Counted from the first letter of the stretch, positions 47,721-61,100 are shown. The stretch: 64,000 nt of DNA from Leuctra nigra (GCA_934045905.1 OW203767.1:11659073-11723072), one strand, 5' to 3'. Program-made: numbers and translations. Notes: generated by a model from the letters alone, not told the origin.

Positions 47721-50700
47721 GTTCGTTCACGATAAGAATTTCACTGACGTTTTAGTCGATCACGTCGTTCATTGGTCAGTCACTTGAACACTGCCCTGTC
47801 AATGGCAAGACTTTCTTCTTTGTATTATTGAAATTGTATAAATTATGTCAAATACACTATTTTTATTATTAGAAAATATTAGAAAAATGCAATCAAATTG
47901 ATTTATTTCCATCTACAGTCGTATTATACATAGTTTTGGATTATTCTATTGATATTTTCATATGTAGATATACGATTGTTCATTTGACTACAGTAGTATC
48001 TACACGGCCGCCATTACGGCTTGCAATTCTAATCGTGAATGAACTTTACCAGTCATGAACATAGATGCACTTATTGACAGTTTTAATAACTGTCAGAAAT
48101 GACATTTCAAAACAGAAATTCCACTGCATTCTGGGTTGCTCTATGTAGCAAAGCAAAGTTTATAGATGGCTATTCTCAATATCAAGTAAGACAGATTCTT
48201 TTCTTAGTTGATCATCATTGCAATACATAATGTAGTCAAAATGTAATGTAGGTATTTCATATACATAGGTATAGGTATACCTTATCTAAAATAATTTATT
48301 TTACGATATGGATTGTGTTGCACAGTTATGAAAACGACGTTTTGACTAGATAACATAATATTTTACACATTTCCAGCCCAATCGGTCAAGAATTACAGAC
48401 TTATTGCTGTTTTAAGTGTTTGAATATCTGTCCAAAGAGATTGATGGAAAAATATCAGTACAATAATCTGTTATTTAATTGATCCAGAGTGTTTATGAAA
48501 AGTTGCAAGGAAAATTGGTAATAAATAAGGTATAGTTAGTTATCTTTGATTGAATGGATCGTGCTATGATTGGCGATGTCGTGCGTGTCGGTGCTCGCTC
48601 ATCAACGCGTTACACCGAGCGTTTTCCTAGTATAAATCTTGACAATTGCAAAAGAAAAAGGGATAATTTTGTATTGATAATTTTTGTGACAAGTAAATTA
48701 AACCCAATTCTTCGTTTCTTGTGAATCGACTATCGTGAATTTTGTGAAAATGTTCTACTCGTCTTGTCATAGACCAAGTGACAATTTCCTACAGGAAGCA
48801 TTCAATTATCTCTAAAATAAAATGTCTTCAATTGATAATGAGCCAAGCTACTTCATTTGATCAATAATCAGCCGCTTGCCGATTTCTCTCGTGATAAATG
48901 CAAACACGTTCGACGCCTCACAATTCCAAACTAACTTTTTAATTGCTCCCATATCCTCTTACATTAGTTAGCAATAAATAAACCAAACAAGACTTATAAA
49001 TCATCGCATAGTGACAAGTTCATAATAACACATCCATACCCGATTGTCAGTTAATAACATGGAATTAAACTTAATCAGATTTCGCTATGCTCATTAAGAT
49101 GTTGTATTATACCACGTGACAGGGTTTAGAGACAATAGAAAGCGAATCTGTCATATAGAGGGCCGTGAATCACGAAATAATGACCACTTTTGTCGTTTCC
49201 TTTTCACACCTGACTCAAATCATCAGCCACCATTGTGTTTGTCGGGGTGATGGTGGCTGCAATTATGAGTCAATCATCCGAGAATATGGAACAATATTTA
49301 CGATTGGGTGATTTCAAATGATGGATTGTGTAGCAATTGATGAACTTAAACCTTAATTGCATTGGGTTCAAGGTAGATTGGGATAAAATCTCTAGACCGA
49401 ACCATATCAAAAGGACACGCTGTTTACTATGTGTATCACAAGAGAAGGGAATAGAATCTACATAAAAAGGCTCCATCTTGGGTTGTTTATACGAGCTAAC
49501 GCGCCTAAAATCAACATGAAAAAACGTACGGAAAAATTGAGTCCAATTATAAGTACAATTGGTAGGTATACATAAATAATCTAGATGTGCACAATTATAG
49601 CTTCATTGATAAGTGATTTGTGTTTCTTCCAATCAAAGAATTACCTCTTCGTTTCCTCCAAGACAAGGTGATAATTCTCTCCGAGACCCCCGTTCGCTCC
49701 ATTAATTTCCATCCACGATCACGGGTCTCGATATGTTTTACTTACATGACAGGTGGATATGTTATTTGCAAATTAAAGACTCGCATGCATTTTGTAGTCA
49801 AGTTTTTCTCGAACAAGAAATCGGTTTCTTTCTAATTATACACAGCGTTGTTTCCTAATTGCTTTCAAATGAAAACCAATTATTCTGTACAAAAGCAAGT
49901 AGCATTTCATTGTTTGCCGTTCCACATTCACGGCATTATTATCACTTTTTATCAGCTTATCAATCCGATTGATCGAGAAGTCTAGTTAACGTCAAAGTGA
50001 AACAAAGATGGCGGACAGATTCCATTGTTTGCGATCGACATGGGATCGAGAAGAGAGTCGGTGCAAATCACATTGTTTTGTTCATTATTACCATTGTTGT
50101 CGATAGTTTTTTTATTATTTAAAATTAATGAAAAATTCCAATCAGTTGAAAGGTATCACGTATTGAATGGAATTAATTCTGGCGCCACTGATCACGGCTG
50201 CGTATGTGGCTTTTGTTGTACAGGTTTAGTTCTTGCATTGAGATAAACTTTTCGCTCGTCCGGTTTTATAATTGAGAATAATTTTAGGTTCTGGCGTGTT
50301 TTATTATAGTTGAGAATAGCAGTTCGAATAGTGACTGAAAATACGAACATCGGAAACATTTGCTGGATGAGTTGTGGAGCGCATGCCTGCGCCAAAGTGA
50401 ATCGTGTTTTTGTCTCGTAGATCTTTGAAAACAATTCCACCAAGCATACTTGATAAATTTAAATTTTGAGAGTTACACATCAAACTAGCTAATTAGGAAA
50501 TTTTGTTTATCCAGGGTTTGGCAACGTGTTACAAACACCTTCAATCAAGTCCAATAAATGTCATTATATTACGCACCTTGATACTAAATTTTAAAGGAAA
50601 TAAACTATGCCACGGCTTATCTTGCAATAATACATTATTTTTAAATAATGATCAAACATGGAAACATGAATTGAGATTGAGACATTAATTTATTGGTAAT

Positions 50701-51656
50701 CGAATTCTTTTACTTTAGGTAATCATCTACAAAACAGAAAACATATTATTATATTATTTATATGCAAGTTTGAATGAATCAAAACATGTTTCACAATGGA
50801 AAGTCTCATTTTTAATTAACAATCGACATAATTACAATGAAAGATATTTTTGGAAATTCAGCGACCTTCACTAGTTCTTTTATGTAAGTCCCAACCCATA
50901 TCAACCTCCACACAATCGCCCTCTACAAACCAGCGCAGTCAAATCCTAACAACACTGATTTGCATTCACATTCAGGTATTTAAAACTCAGTCTGCACGCA
51001 ATCTGTTATACGAGAGTTATTTCTAGACCTTCTTTTTACCATCGTCAAGTATTTGCAACAATGTCAACTCATGGTCATTTGACCTCTGGATTATAATAGC
51101 AACAATCGATAATAGCGTCACGCAAACTGTTTGTCAAAACAGAAACTTATTTCCATCAAAACGCATAAATTTCCTTCAAAAGCTCAGCTCGTCAATAAAC
51201 GATCAAAGAAGCTTTTCCGTCTTCGTGAATATCGATTTTATGGTTTTATGAGAATCATCAATCTTGTTCATATTTTTGAGACATTCTACAGGTTAAGTAA
51301 ACTAAATCAAAGTCCCTGCCATTCATCTGGTGATTTGATTGATTTCAATGAACGGAAAATTTTGATTCCAGTGATAAATTAACGGTTTTAACACCATCAA
51401 GACACAATAGAGGTGGTCTCCGGCAGGGAGGAGCGGGGTACATTTTATACCATGAGGGATTTTAAAAATAAATTTTAGAAATGTGTACTTTTAATAAAAT
51501 ATCTTATAACTTTTTCGCCTAACATAATCTACAAATACCCTTAAAGGCATCATTTTACATGTTTATTGACGATTTTAGATCCCTACAAATACGTTTTCCA
51601 GTGCTAATCGTGCTTTCAGCGCTAGCCCCTTCCACTTTTGTCACTTTTTGTCACTT
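47721..51656. other. intronic gene-poor stretch
   Basis: It includes a YY1-like AAAGATGGCGGAC at 50005 that opens a 33-codon ATG frame, and an overlapping frame with one hydrophobic segment (50025-50246). Neither has splice or poly(A) support. The rest is AT-rich. Confidence 0.45.
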
Positions 51657-51671
51657 CCCCCCCCCCCCCCC
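51657..51671 (+). repeat. C15 homopolymer
   Basis: Fifteen consecutive C bases follow two TTTTGTCACTT direct repeats. Length may be unreliable in short-read assemblies. Confidence 0.95.
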
Positions 51672-51708
51672 TTAACAGACCCTCGCGGCGCCAATAATGG
51701 ACTGTCGA

Positions 51709-51765
51709 TTGGAATCACGTAAAACCATAATCAGGATACGCGGGATTCGAACCAGGAACTAACTA
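51709..51765 (-). repeat. tRNA-derived SINE remnant (copy c)
   Basis: On the minus strand TCCTGGTTCGAATCCCGC is followed by CCTGATTATGGTTTTACGTG, matching copy a across the B box and the start of the body. The tail is missing or unrecognisable. Confidence 0.6.
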
Positions 51766-52818
51766 AAGCCAGGCATTTTCATTTTAAAACACACGATCGA
51801 AGCATCGAAGTAAGCAATTTGGCTCATTTCCTTACGTCAGACTCTTCCCTTATCAGTTATCACGCTCATGAGGTCACAAAATCATTCTAACTGAGCTCTT
51901 TATCTACTTCACCGAATTACCTTTAAAACCTTGTTGTTTTCATATAATCGCATCGACATTAGGTCACTAGACTTACATCCTTAGGATATAAACATGTAAA
52001 CACGTACCTCTTTTACCAACCTAACGGAAAACCGACGATGTTACGATTCACATGAAGTAAGAAGTAGACAATAATTCGCCACATTGCTAATTCCGGTCTC
52101 CCACTCAAACTATAAATAAGAAAAGATAGGCAAGTCATGTCCTACTTGCTAGTTATGTGTGTTTCTGCTGCGCCTCCGATGATTGACCCCCAAATAAGGT
52201 CCGTCTGAGAGCAAATATAACTGGTAAAGTGGCAATAAGGTGTGAAGTGGGATGAGCGCTGGAGCGGTGGTTATCGGAAACTTAACGAGGCTGACAAATT
52301 CTGAGAATTCGAATGAGTTGTCTTGGAAATGACCGAGTGCGTCATGGGATTACTTGATTGTAGGTTTAGTTTTTGACCCTGAAAGTGTGTGTAACTTTTA
52401 CGTACCTATGTCCCACCTGGCAACGATGCCGGTTAAAAGAATATTAATTATTTTGACAGGTGTCTAAAGTTTCAATTATACTCGTGCAGAGTTCTGAGAC
52501 CATATTTCTCCGGGCATTTTCTGTAATTGTTGGCTTATCCAGATATTTATGACAGTGCAACTTTTTTGCGTCATTCGTCAGTCGCTGGCATGGAAAATGT
52601 ATACGTCTCTCAAATACCTGTGATGATGGCCCGTTTTATCTTCCGTCCTTATTCATTAACGAGATTTGTAAGCAATGTGCAGTTCTTCCTGATTTATATA
52701 TTTCTTTTAGTCTTTGAAACGTTCATCCTTATTTGACACTACATCTGATTTAAAAAAACTCTAGTATACAGCTATAGCTTAAAATTTCGCTCGAAAATTT
52801 GGTGAAATGTGAACTTTT

Positions 52819-53033
52819 CGTCCTGATTTAAAAATATGTTATAAAGAGTCGTCCTGACTTGTTAAAAATTTCGTCCTGACATATAATATTACCTACTTCA
52901 TCCTGACGTGTAACGCATTTCGTCCTGATCTTTCTTACTGACTGGCAAAACATTATCCTGAATTGCAACCATTACACCCTGATATTTTCAATATATATCT
53001 CTCGTCCTGACTTATAGAAAGTATTATCCTGAT
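52819..53033 (+). repeat. array of nine TCGTCCTGA-like cores
   Basis: TCCTGA (CCCTGA once) occurs at 52821, 52852, 52874, 52901, 52923, 52956, 52977, 53005 and 53027, always on the plus strand and usually as T-C/A-[G/A]-TCCTGA-[C/T]T. Spacings are 31, 22, 27, 22, 33, 21, 28 and 22. They alternate long and short, so pairs repeat about every 49-54 bases. Spacers are AT-rich and not alike. This suggests a decayed dimeric minisatellite whose core is more conserved than its spacers. Confidence 0.85.
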
Positions 53034-53155
53034 TGCAAATCCACGGAAAACATTGCTCTACTTACACAATTGAGATTTGCAAGTGGTCAAACTAAAAGGT
53101 CCAGTGGAAGGAAAAGCCTTCACTTGGTCCGCTCATCCAAATCATTTCAAAACGA

Positions 53156-53380
53156 TCACCGAGTGATTAATGACATCTCTGCATTTGTTACAAAACACTG
53201 GTTACTTGGCGGGTTGTCCGCATGAATTCTGTAACCTACTTCTGCATCTTCTCGATTATCATGCCGCGCTGACCGACGTGCCGGCGAAATTATCAGACAC
53301 ACGCGGCACTTTGGAATCACATTACATTGGGAATCACCACAATTTGTTCTTACATCTTGCATTCGTGATCTGAGGTCAGA
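53156..53380. other. GC-elevated island open on both strands
   Basis: Both strands carry ATG-to-stop frames of 67-68 codons through this patch. On the minus strand a good acceptor (ggtctgacctcag) precedes the frame, the peptide has paired cysteines (CGDSQC, KCRVC), and a donor-like GAA/GTAGGT follows at about 53224. On the plus strand the peptide is Leu/His-rich. It may be a minor exon just downstream of the PTB leader exon, or a conserved regulatory patch. Confidence 0.25.
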
Positions 53381-54354
53381 CCTTTAACGATCAAGCTGAA
53401 ATTCAGCACACTTAATCTTATAAAATGGAAAAAGAAGATTGGGGTTATTTTATAGAATCGGGTTACATAGAGCTTTTCTACTTATATTGATTGTCAATTT
53501 TAAGGGCCAATTTTTCAATCATCTGCTAAAACCATGTAGTTAAGTTTAAACGGTCATTCAAGGGATGTGATTGGTTGTTGCCATGACAATATGGTCCTAA
53601 TCAACTGTTTAAAGTTTAGCAGAGTATTGAAAAACTGTCCCATAGTTAGATTATGTGTATCCAGTGAGTTATGGAATTTCGTTTCGAGGTGTTGCATTGC
53701 TCGCTCATCAACGCATTTTACAGAGAGTTTTGCAAGTTTTAATAATGCTCACATAACTAATTCATACTGTTTACATGTATTGAATTATTTAGCCATTCTT
53801 ATGATTTTAAGACATTCATTTAGTCTTTACATTAAAGAAAACGTTCCACTTGAACTATTATTAAAATGTGTTCTCTTAGAACAACAAATTATTTGTAATA
53901 ACCGTTAGATGTTTAAACGCGGAGAAAATCTGTTTTTGTTTTTGACTCCGTCTTGTTTTCGTCTCAAGATCTAGATTGAAGGTGTTGATGGATCTGTAAC
54001 TCCCAAAAATGAAGGGCTATACGCCACTTAGTGTATTTAATAGAGCACACAATAGCACACCTAATGGTCTTGTTGCTCGCAGTTATTACAAGCGAGACTA
54101 CAACAGGTGGAATAAGCAGACGATTATTCGGCATAGTTTCTTTTTAAAAATAACTTCCTCTCAACTCTGCGAAATAGTTCATTAGAAAGCTGAATGGATG
54201 TTATTATAAAGAGTTAAAATTGGAATAATAAATTCCTGGCTTTAATGATGATGATTATTCTATTGAATCAATTTTGAAATTGGGCAAATTAAGAAACTGC
54301 ATTCTTTTTGTTATGTAAACGAATGAATGGACTACACAATTTTTTTAATATGTA

Positions 54355-54565
54355 CACTCCCCCAAATAATAAACGGTACTTGGTACAAAACGTATTGGCT
54401 GCTGGGCTGGTTCCTTGACAATCAATCCTTGTTATTATCAATGAAATCAGAGCTCACCTAAAAGAGTTAGATAATGCGTTAGCACTGACTTCATGGGATG
54501 ATGCCATCAAACCTTAATCAGTCAATTCATTTTCTTTCGAGTACCGTTTATTATTTGGGGGAGTG
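54355..54565. mobile_element. 211-bp MITE (family M1, intact copy)
   Basis: Perfect inverted termini begin CACTCCCCCAAATAATAAAC and continue through GGTACT. TA dinucleotides flank both ends (54353-54354 and 54566-54567). The interior carries GGCTGCTGG, TTCCTTGACAATCAATC, TTATTATCAATGAAATCAGA and ACTTCATGGGATGATG, all present in the copy at 63338-63547. There is no coding capacity. Insertion is of Tc1/mariner type. Confidence 0.92.
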
Positions 54566-54821
54566 TACCTATATGAAAAATGTATGAATTTTATTTTAAT
54601 GCAATACTCCGTTAAAAAGTATGTATATTGTCTCAAATTTAAATTGAGATATGAAGAAATTTAATATTTAAAACAATCGACAAAAAGTACGCCTTTCATA
54701 TATTTTAAAAAATTACTTTGTTTTACTCAAAAATTTTGTTTACATTTTCAATAAACTATTTTGTAATAAAATATATATTTTAATTTATCGTAATTTTTGT
54801 ATAATCAAGAAATGAACTTAC

Positions 54822-55072
54822 CGTGTGAGATATATCAAATAATCCGATAAAATTCTTCGCCGGTTGGCTCTTCACACAAAAAATCAATCAAACAAGTCAC
54901 AAAATAAAATCTCCACACCACAAATCAATAACCACAAAAAAAATTAACAGCGTCTCCAAAGAACCGCGCACAATAAAACAACTTTATCGCGGCGTCTTCT
55001 CACGTCAAGCGCCGCCGCGCGAACTGCTGACGTCAATGTAGGTCTACTTTCCACAAGACACCTGCCGCAACT
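54822..55072 (-). other. noncoding first exon (5' UTR), inferred for the PTB gene
   Basis: The exon spans from the predicted initiator A (55072) to the donor CACACG/GTAAGTT. Its 251 bases contain no ATG at all, whereas about four would be expected by chance, as for a leader kept free of upstream starts. The 5' half is CpG-rich (gcgcggcggcgcttg) and the 3' half is T-rich. Assignment to the PTB gene rests on strand and splice logic only. Confidence 0.6.
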
Positions 55073-55131
55073 GACTGACACTGTGTCTTCACCATCCTCG
55101 CTGCAGCGCAAAGCTACCTGCGCGCATGCGC
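55041..55131 (-). promoter_or_regulatory. TATA-less Inr+DPE core promoter with NRF1/Ewg and CRE sites
   Basis: On the minus strand TCAGTT (55074-55069) matches the arthropod initiator TCAGTY with A+1 at 55072. AGACC at 55045-55041 sits exactly at +28 to +32 and fits the DPE consensus RGWYV. A second TCAGTC overlaps four bases upstream. GCGCATGCGC, the palindrome bound by NRF1 and fly Ewg, is at 55122-55131 (about -50), and a TGACGTCA CRE lies at 55028-55035 (+38). The surrounding 200 bases are CpG-rich. Confidence 0.7.
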
Positions 55132-55139
55132 ACACACAA

Positions 55140-58100
55140 CTCGCGGCCGATTCATAAAATCACTCGATAATTCTCGAATGGGATGGATAGAAAGGTCCGT
55201 TCTCTTGATGGTTTTTCACTCGATTTTTGTAGATAGATTGATCGATGAAAGTCAATTTATTTGATTTGGCGGTGAAGTAATAATTGAGGAATGATTCTGC
55301 GTTTGAATTGCGTAATGTGATTGAAATCTCAGTTGCTGGTGGAGGTGCCAGTGGAGGAGCCGTATACTCAAGAACGAGCTGTATAAAATAAATGCATTGT
55401 TTGCATTATCTCATTGTCAGGGAAAGAAGACATAAAATATATTGATCATTGAATTAAGTAAGTAGATTGGTTAATTAAGATTTATTGACCTCGATTGCAT
55501 ACAAAATTAACTGCAAAATGCTCTTTAGTCAAGTTTACGACTTTTAACATTTGCTTACGTACATTTGTATCTCTTTTGTTCAGCAATTTGATACCTTTTT
55601 ATTAGAATAATCTTTTGTATATTTTAACAATTTTAAAAAAGATACTGTTAAAAGATATATTGAGTTACCATTTGAAGCGGGATGCAGTCCCTATAGCCTC
55701 TAATATTACATCCTTGATAGTATAATTATTGGTCCTAATTGAAATCATTAGTCGATTATGTACTTAGTAAAGGTTTTATATTTATTTTTACCCCTTCTTA
55801 GTAAAAGAATTAACATCGGAAAAAATCACAAATTGTGTTCGTGGCTGTCTATGCAGTAATACATTTTATTTACTCTTTACATAACAATATTATACACCCG
55901 AAATTGTCTATCATTCAAATAATTAAATATTGCGTGTAGATTGAAATCGAACCCACGACCCTCGAGTCACAGAAATTCAGGACATTTTAACCTAGAAATC
56001 ACTTTTGCAACATTTTATTTGCAAAACAAATCACATTTCGTAAAAGAATAACTATCGGCACGACAACGCGATATTGCGTCTTGAAAGTAAGAGCCGATTT
56101 AAATCAAATTTCGTATAATTATTCTTCTGTTTGAAAATAGAATGTTTCTTGATTGATTTCCCCCACGATATGAAGAGCTCATTTTCAAGTCACAATCACC
56201 TTTCACGGCGGACTTTTGGTCGCATCGTAGCGGGAGAAAGGCCAAATGAATCCGTTTTCATCGACCAAGTCGGGACAACGGGCTAGAAAGTAAGAGTGCC
56301 TCGGACATTATATGGTTGTTCATTGTTGATCCATAGTGTAATTAAAATGGTTTTAATTACCGAATTGTGGTGAATGTTGTCTACAATCTGTCTCTAAGGA
56401 TTATTGCTTTGCATCGAGATCCCCCTTCACAATTGAGAATGCAGTTTCCTGTGGCATTTATTTCGAGGAATTTTATCTTAGAACTATTTACTTTTGACCA
56501 TTGTACTTTGATCTTATTATAATAATCTATGGTTGCATGGAAGATCAGAAAATGTGAATATTTATTTATGCACAATTTGTGAATATTTATTAAAAATCTG
56601 AATGTCGCCTTTTGATGTAAAAGAAATCAATAAAGATAAATTGAATTGAATTGAATGACTTGTTAAATTATCGGAATGCAAATTTTCAAGTTTTAACAGG
56701 GGTTTTTTTTACTATAAACGAGAGAAGCGGGACAAACATCTACATTAATGAAAGGTTCGATTTCTTGGTGTAAACTAAACTTTGTAAGTTTTGAAAAGTT
56801 TTCGCTAAAAACTTTAAAAGCTACAAAAATGGAGACTATGTAGGTACCTTCTATTCCCCTCCAAATAGAGAACAGAAAACGATTTAAAATATGCGAAACA
56901 CTAAAGTTGAAGAGTTATTGTTCAACACCTGACTTTATGTTTCCGAACTCGTTAAGTCGAAATTAAATTTGATCTCTACTCGTCCTCTCAAAAATCAAAC
57001 TGGATTTGCCGCTCCGAGAATAATTTACGTCGGCTTAGTAAAGACTCTCCCAGACATTACCTCTAAAACATCTCACGACTCTCAACCATTCGGAAATAAA
57101 AAACAATTAAGATTAACTTTTTTATAACCAGTTCGAGATTCTTCAAATATTTGAGTTACCCTTGGACCTCCCAAATGAAGGAGATTAAACACCATCTTCC
57201 ACCCTCAGCATCCTGATTCATCATCTCAAACCCTTGTTCTGTCTCGACTGATTATCACACTAAGTCAGTCCTGTCAGAATCAAGATGAATGGGATCATGC
57301 ACAGGTATTTACCCTTCAAAGGGTTTAAAGTGACTCAGAAAGGGTTGCTAGTTTTTGTTATGAAGACAGATTTCGTTTACTTTTTGGCTTCTAGTTTTCT
57401 GTGTATCTACTAACTACGATATTTGTACCGCAAAAAGGGGAATAGAATCTGCATAGAACCTCTCATTACTGGAGGTTCTATTTCAATTTATTTCTATATT
57501 TATACTAAAAGTTATAACTAAAATTTATTTTTTAAGTTATAGTATCTTTAAAGTTGTCAAAAATGTATTAGTCGCAAAAATTGCTTGACCATACATGGTT
57601 TAAACCCGGGTTTACTTGGCTTTAAATGGACTTCTAATAACTTTAAAGCTGTCAAAAGTGGGTATTCCTACCACAAGAAATAAATCACAAGATATGTATA
57701 GATTCGATTAGGTAAAGAATACAACAAGTGTTCAAAATAAAATAAGATAAGTATTCTATTCTTGAACAAACCAAAATACAGGGCATTTTGAGCTTAGTGG
57801 GTGTTGAATATAATAAAATTAAACAAATTATATGAACGCAATTGTTTCTTTTGAAGGTTCTCATCGGATAAAATTATTCTAAAGTGCAGGTATACAAACA
57901 CCCAGAGCTCTTCTATAATTCTCAAACAACACATTACAATGTGTCAAGAATGTGGTACGATGCATTTTCATCATGTAATTGTGTTCTCTTCTTCTGGGAT
58001 AAGATGGATTTAATTCTAAGCAGGAATGTAGCTTGCAGACACGTCTATGAGATATCTATGGTCAGGTACAAAACAGTGCATTTATTCACTCCCTCTCGTT

Positions 58101-61100
58101 CAAAGAGGCATTTCACATAAAACAAAAAATATATCTACTTTTCTGAACATTTGACACACAAGGTGGAATCATTTGACCTTGACTTTATTAACCTTTTCAA
58201 AGGTTAATTTCACTTCTTATAAATGCCAAGAATAAAATTATCAATAATAAATCAAAATATTTTATAAAATCTTTTCTACTCATTAATACTAACGATTAAT
58301 CATTATGAATATGTATAATCTTGAAATGTCAACCAGATTAAAAGTTATCTTAGATATTTATAAATGCAGTAAACCTCAACACTTCTTATGGAATAATCAT
58401 TATAAAATGCAGTTGCTATGGAAAAGAAAGTGCTTTCATTTCTTTGACTGTTAATTAACTTAGAGCTAACTAGAAATAAAAGAAAACGACTGCATAAGGT
58501 GTAGTAGCAATACCCAAGTATACGATATATATAAACATATAGGAGTACATTGCACTCGCGTCTAAATGTTCGGTTCGTAACGCAACTTTCTTCAGCGCCA
58601 CTTTAGCTTCAGTTCGGGGATAGTTGTTAAGTCATTGATGACGTGAGGAGAACTATAATTACAACCCGAGGTCCAGAAAACCTAGAAATAAGGTAGACAA
58701 AAACTCTACCGACATGATCATGGGTGCCTTTTAAATGATCAAGGAAGCACTTTTCCCTCTCGTCATGTAAGAACTTTATAATATCAAGTGTTAAAATGTT
58801 TTTCCTAACGCTGCTTTTAGTGTTAATGGAACCGTCTTTGAAGTAAGCTTTTACAACTGACGAAATCCAAGAAAAGTAACTTTCTATTTCATTGCCGGTT
58901 ATTCCAGATATAAGATGACTTTTTTTATTTTTTATTAAATCTTACTCACAAACCAAACATAACTAAATCCAGAATGGTGAATACAATATATAACACATAT
59001 TATTGTATCACCACACCACATCAACTATAATATCAGAGAAATTGTAGTGAAATTTATCTAATAATCTTCAAATAATTGACACAGTTTAATTTCGTTGATA
59101 CATTTTTCATCTTCTAATATATGAAAATAAGAAAATTACAATAAGAATTACCGCTTCTTATTTTTCTTCAAGGATCTATTAAAAAAATATTGTGAATTGT
59201 GTTTAAACGGTAATATTTAAGAGTTCCACAATTGTCTCTTTCTTTGTAATTTTCTCTCGGCTCCTTCATAATTTCAATGTTGAGTATTTGTCAAATGTCT
59301 CAATAGAAATGGATTAATCCAGGATGTAGATCAGCTGGAATAAAAAATAGCCCGTCGTTTCCGTTCATTGACCGAAGCTCTACAAGCTCAAGACTGTACA
59401 ATTAAAACCAATTACCAATTAATTCAAGAGCGTATACATCGAGATCTAAAGATAGTTTCCGAATCAAAATATTGAAATCAGCCAGTACAAACCTTTAGAG
59501 TACCATCGAAGAACATGGCAGAAGTCAAACCATTTCCAACTGCGTTTTCCATGTAAAGCACTGACATTGACTTGCATAGATAACACATAAGTATTCATGA
59601 GTACCTTATCTACTTTAGAGCTTCATTAATTGTTTGACCTCTAAAGCCACTCGTGTATTTTATTACAAAGAAAACACGTTACACCACTCACTAACCCATC
59701 ATATCGATTATTCAAAATAATTATTACTTTCGATTTTTGAACCATGAAACGTCAAATGATCTCCTCCCTCACATTTATCCTCCGTACATAATGCATTTAT
59801 AATTATATTAATATAAGAAACTCAGAGTAACGATCGTTTATGAGTTTGTCCACCCTTCAGTGTCTTAACATCCTGCACCTTGCATTTTGAATAAAACGGA
59901 TGTTGGTTATTTGGAACTCGAATACCTTGAAGCGAACGACTTTTCCCCTCGTAATGTTGAGCTTCTCTGAGTAGCAATGTTTTCAAGCGTTCCCTCTTTT
60001 AGAAGCCATGAACCCTAATGACATCTTTTTGTCTTCGGAAGGTAACAATGGGTGTTAATAAGTGTGAGAAAAAAGCCAGGGACGACGTCGTTGTTTACAC
60101 AGGTTTTATGTGCAGACGCTGTGACGCTCAAATGGCATCGATAGAATATTTCCAATTGGATGTGATTTCTAGATAAAATAGAATGTTACTGCAATGTAAT
60201 ATAAAAAATGCTTTAATTTAAAAAACTCAAAGTTAAAGTTAAATTAAAAAAAAACATTTTACTACGAAATCAAAAGTGCAAATTTATGCATATTTAAACT
60301 TTGGAATGCCAAAAATGAACGTACTTACTAACTATAAATTATTTCTGCGAATTATGCTTCCGCGTTTTAAATTTATATTCATTGCCAGCAAAAAAAAATA
60401 GTAATATCTGGGGTTTTATTTTGCTGAAAGTGAGGAAGTCATCTGCTAAATAATTTTATTGAAGATTTTTTTAACTTTTTATTCGAGGTGAACTGAAATG
60501 GAGATGCAATTTCCTTTCTGCAGGAATTCGAATAATATTTCTATATAAAAGAATCGGAATTTGTTGGTGGGATTGAAGTTGAAAACACTCGTGATTTCTT
60601 GACAAGTCTTTCAATGGAGACGTATCAAATATGAAACCGAATGCAATGTCAGGCTGGATTCTAAAGACCCTGACAAATTGGTAATAATAAGATTCCTTTT
60701 CATGGCTCAAGGGTGGAAAATTGCATTTTGTTGAAAACAACTTTCAGATCTGGCAGAATTCTACTCGCTTCACTTCTTGCTAAATCAGAATAAGAGAAAT
60801 AACTTTAATAAAAATATAGTTACGAGTTAAAATTAATTAGTTTTACAATAATTAACTTCAGTTAAATAACACCTCAAAGCAAGAAAAGAAAATATGATAG
60901 TAATCATTCTCGAGGAGCAAACAAAAAACTCGTCTTCGTGAAAACCAATTATTTATATTTGGCCTCAAAACCTCATCCAACAAAATAATAAATTATTTAA
61001 TTACGATTTTCTTGCATTATTTCTTATTAAAACCGTTTTCATGTTTGATGACTGTGGGAAACGTGTAAAAGATTTCGACCTTCTGAACACAATATAAGTT

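Larger units (their letters stand above)
28343..54821 (-). other. inferred 26.5-kb first intron of the PTB gene
   Basis: It runs from the consensus donor CACACG/GTAAGTT (GT at 54821-54820) to the acceptor at 28343. It is inferred from matching strand, good splice ends, the ATG-free leader and the need for a 5' UTR exon, not from any transcript. It contains MITEs, SINE and other repeats, the candidate exon at 37813-37995 and GC islands near 43.7 and 53.2 kb, any of which could belong to nested or alternative transcripts. Confidence 0.5.

Noticed and set aside
50008..50246. Small membrane protein behind the AAGATGGCGG site
   Set aside because: The ATG frame stops after 33 codons, and the hydrophobic segment lies in a different frame that lacks a proper start.
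52819..53033. CRISPR-like array
   Set aside because: The repeated core is only 6-9 bases, spacers are AT-rich and of uneven length, there are no cas genes, and the genome is eukaryotic.
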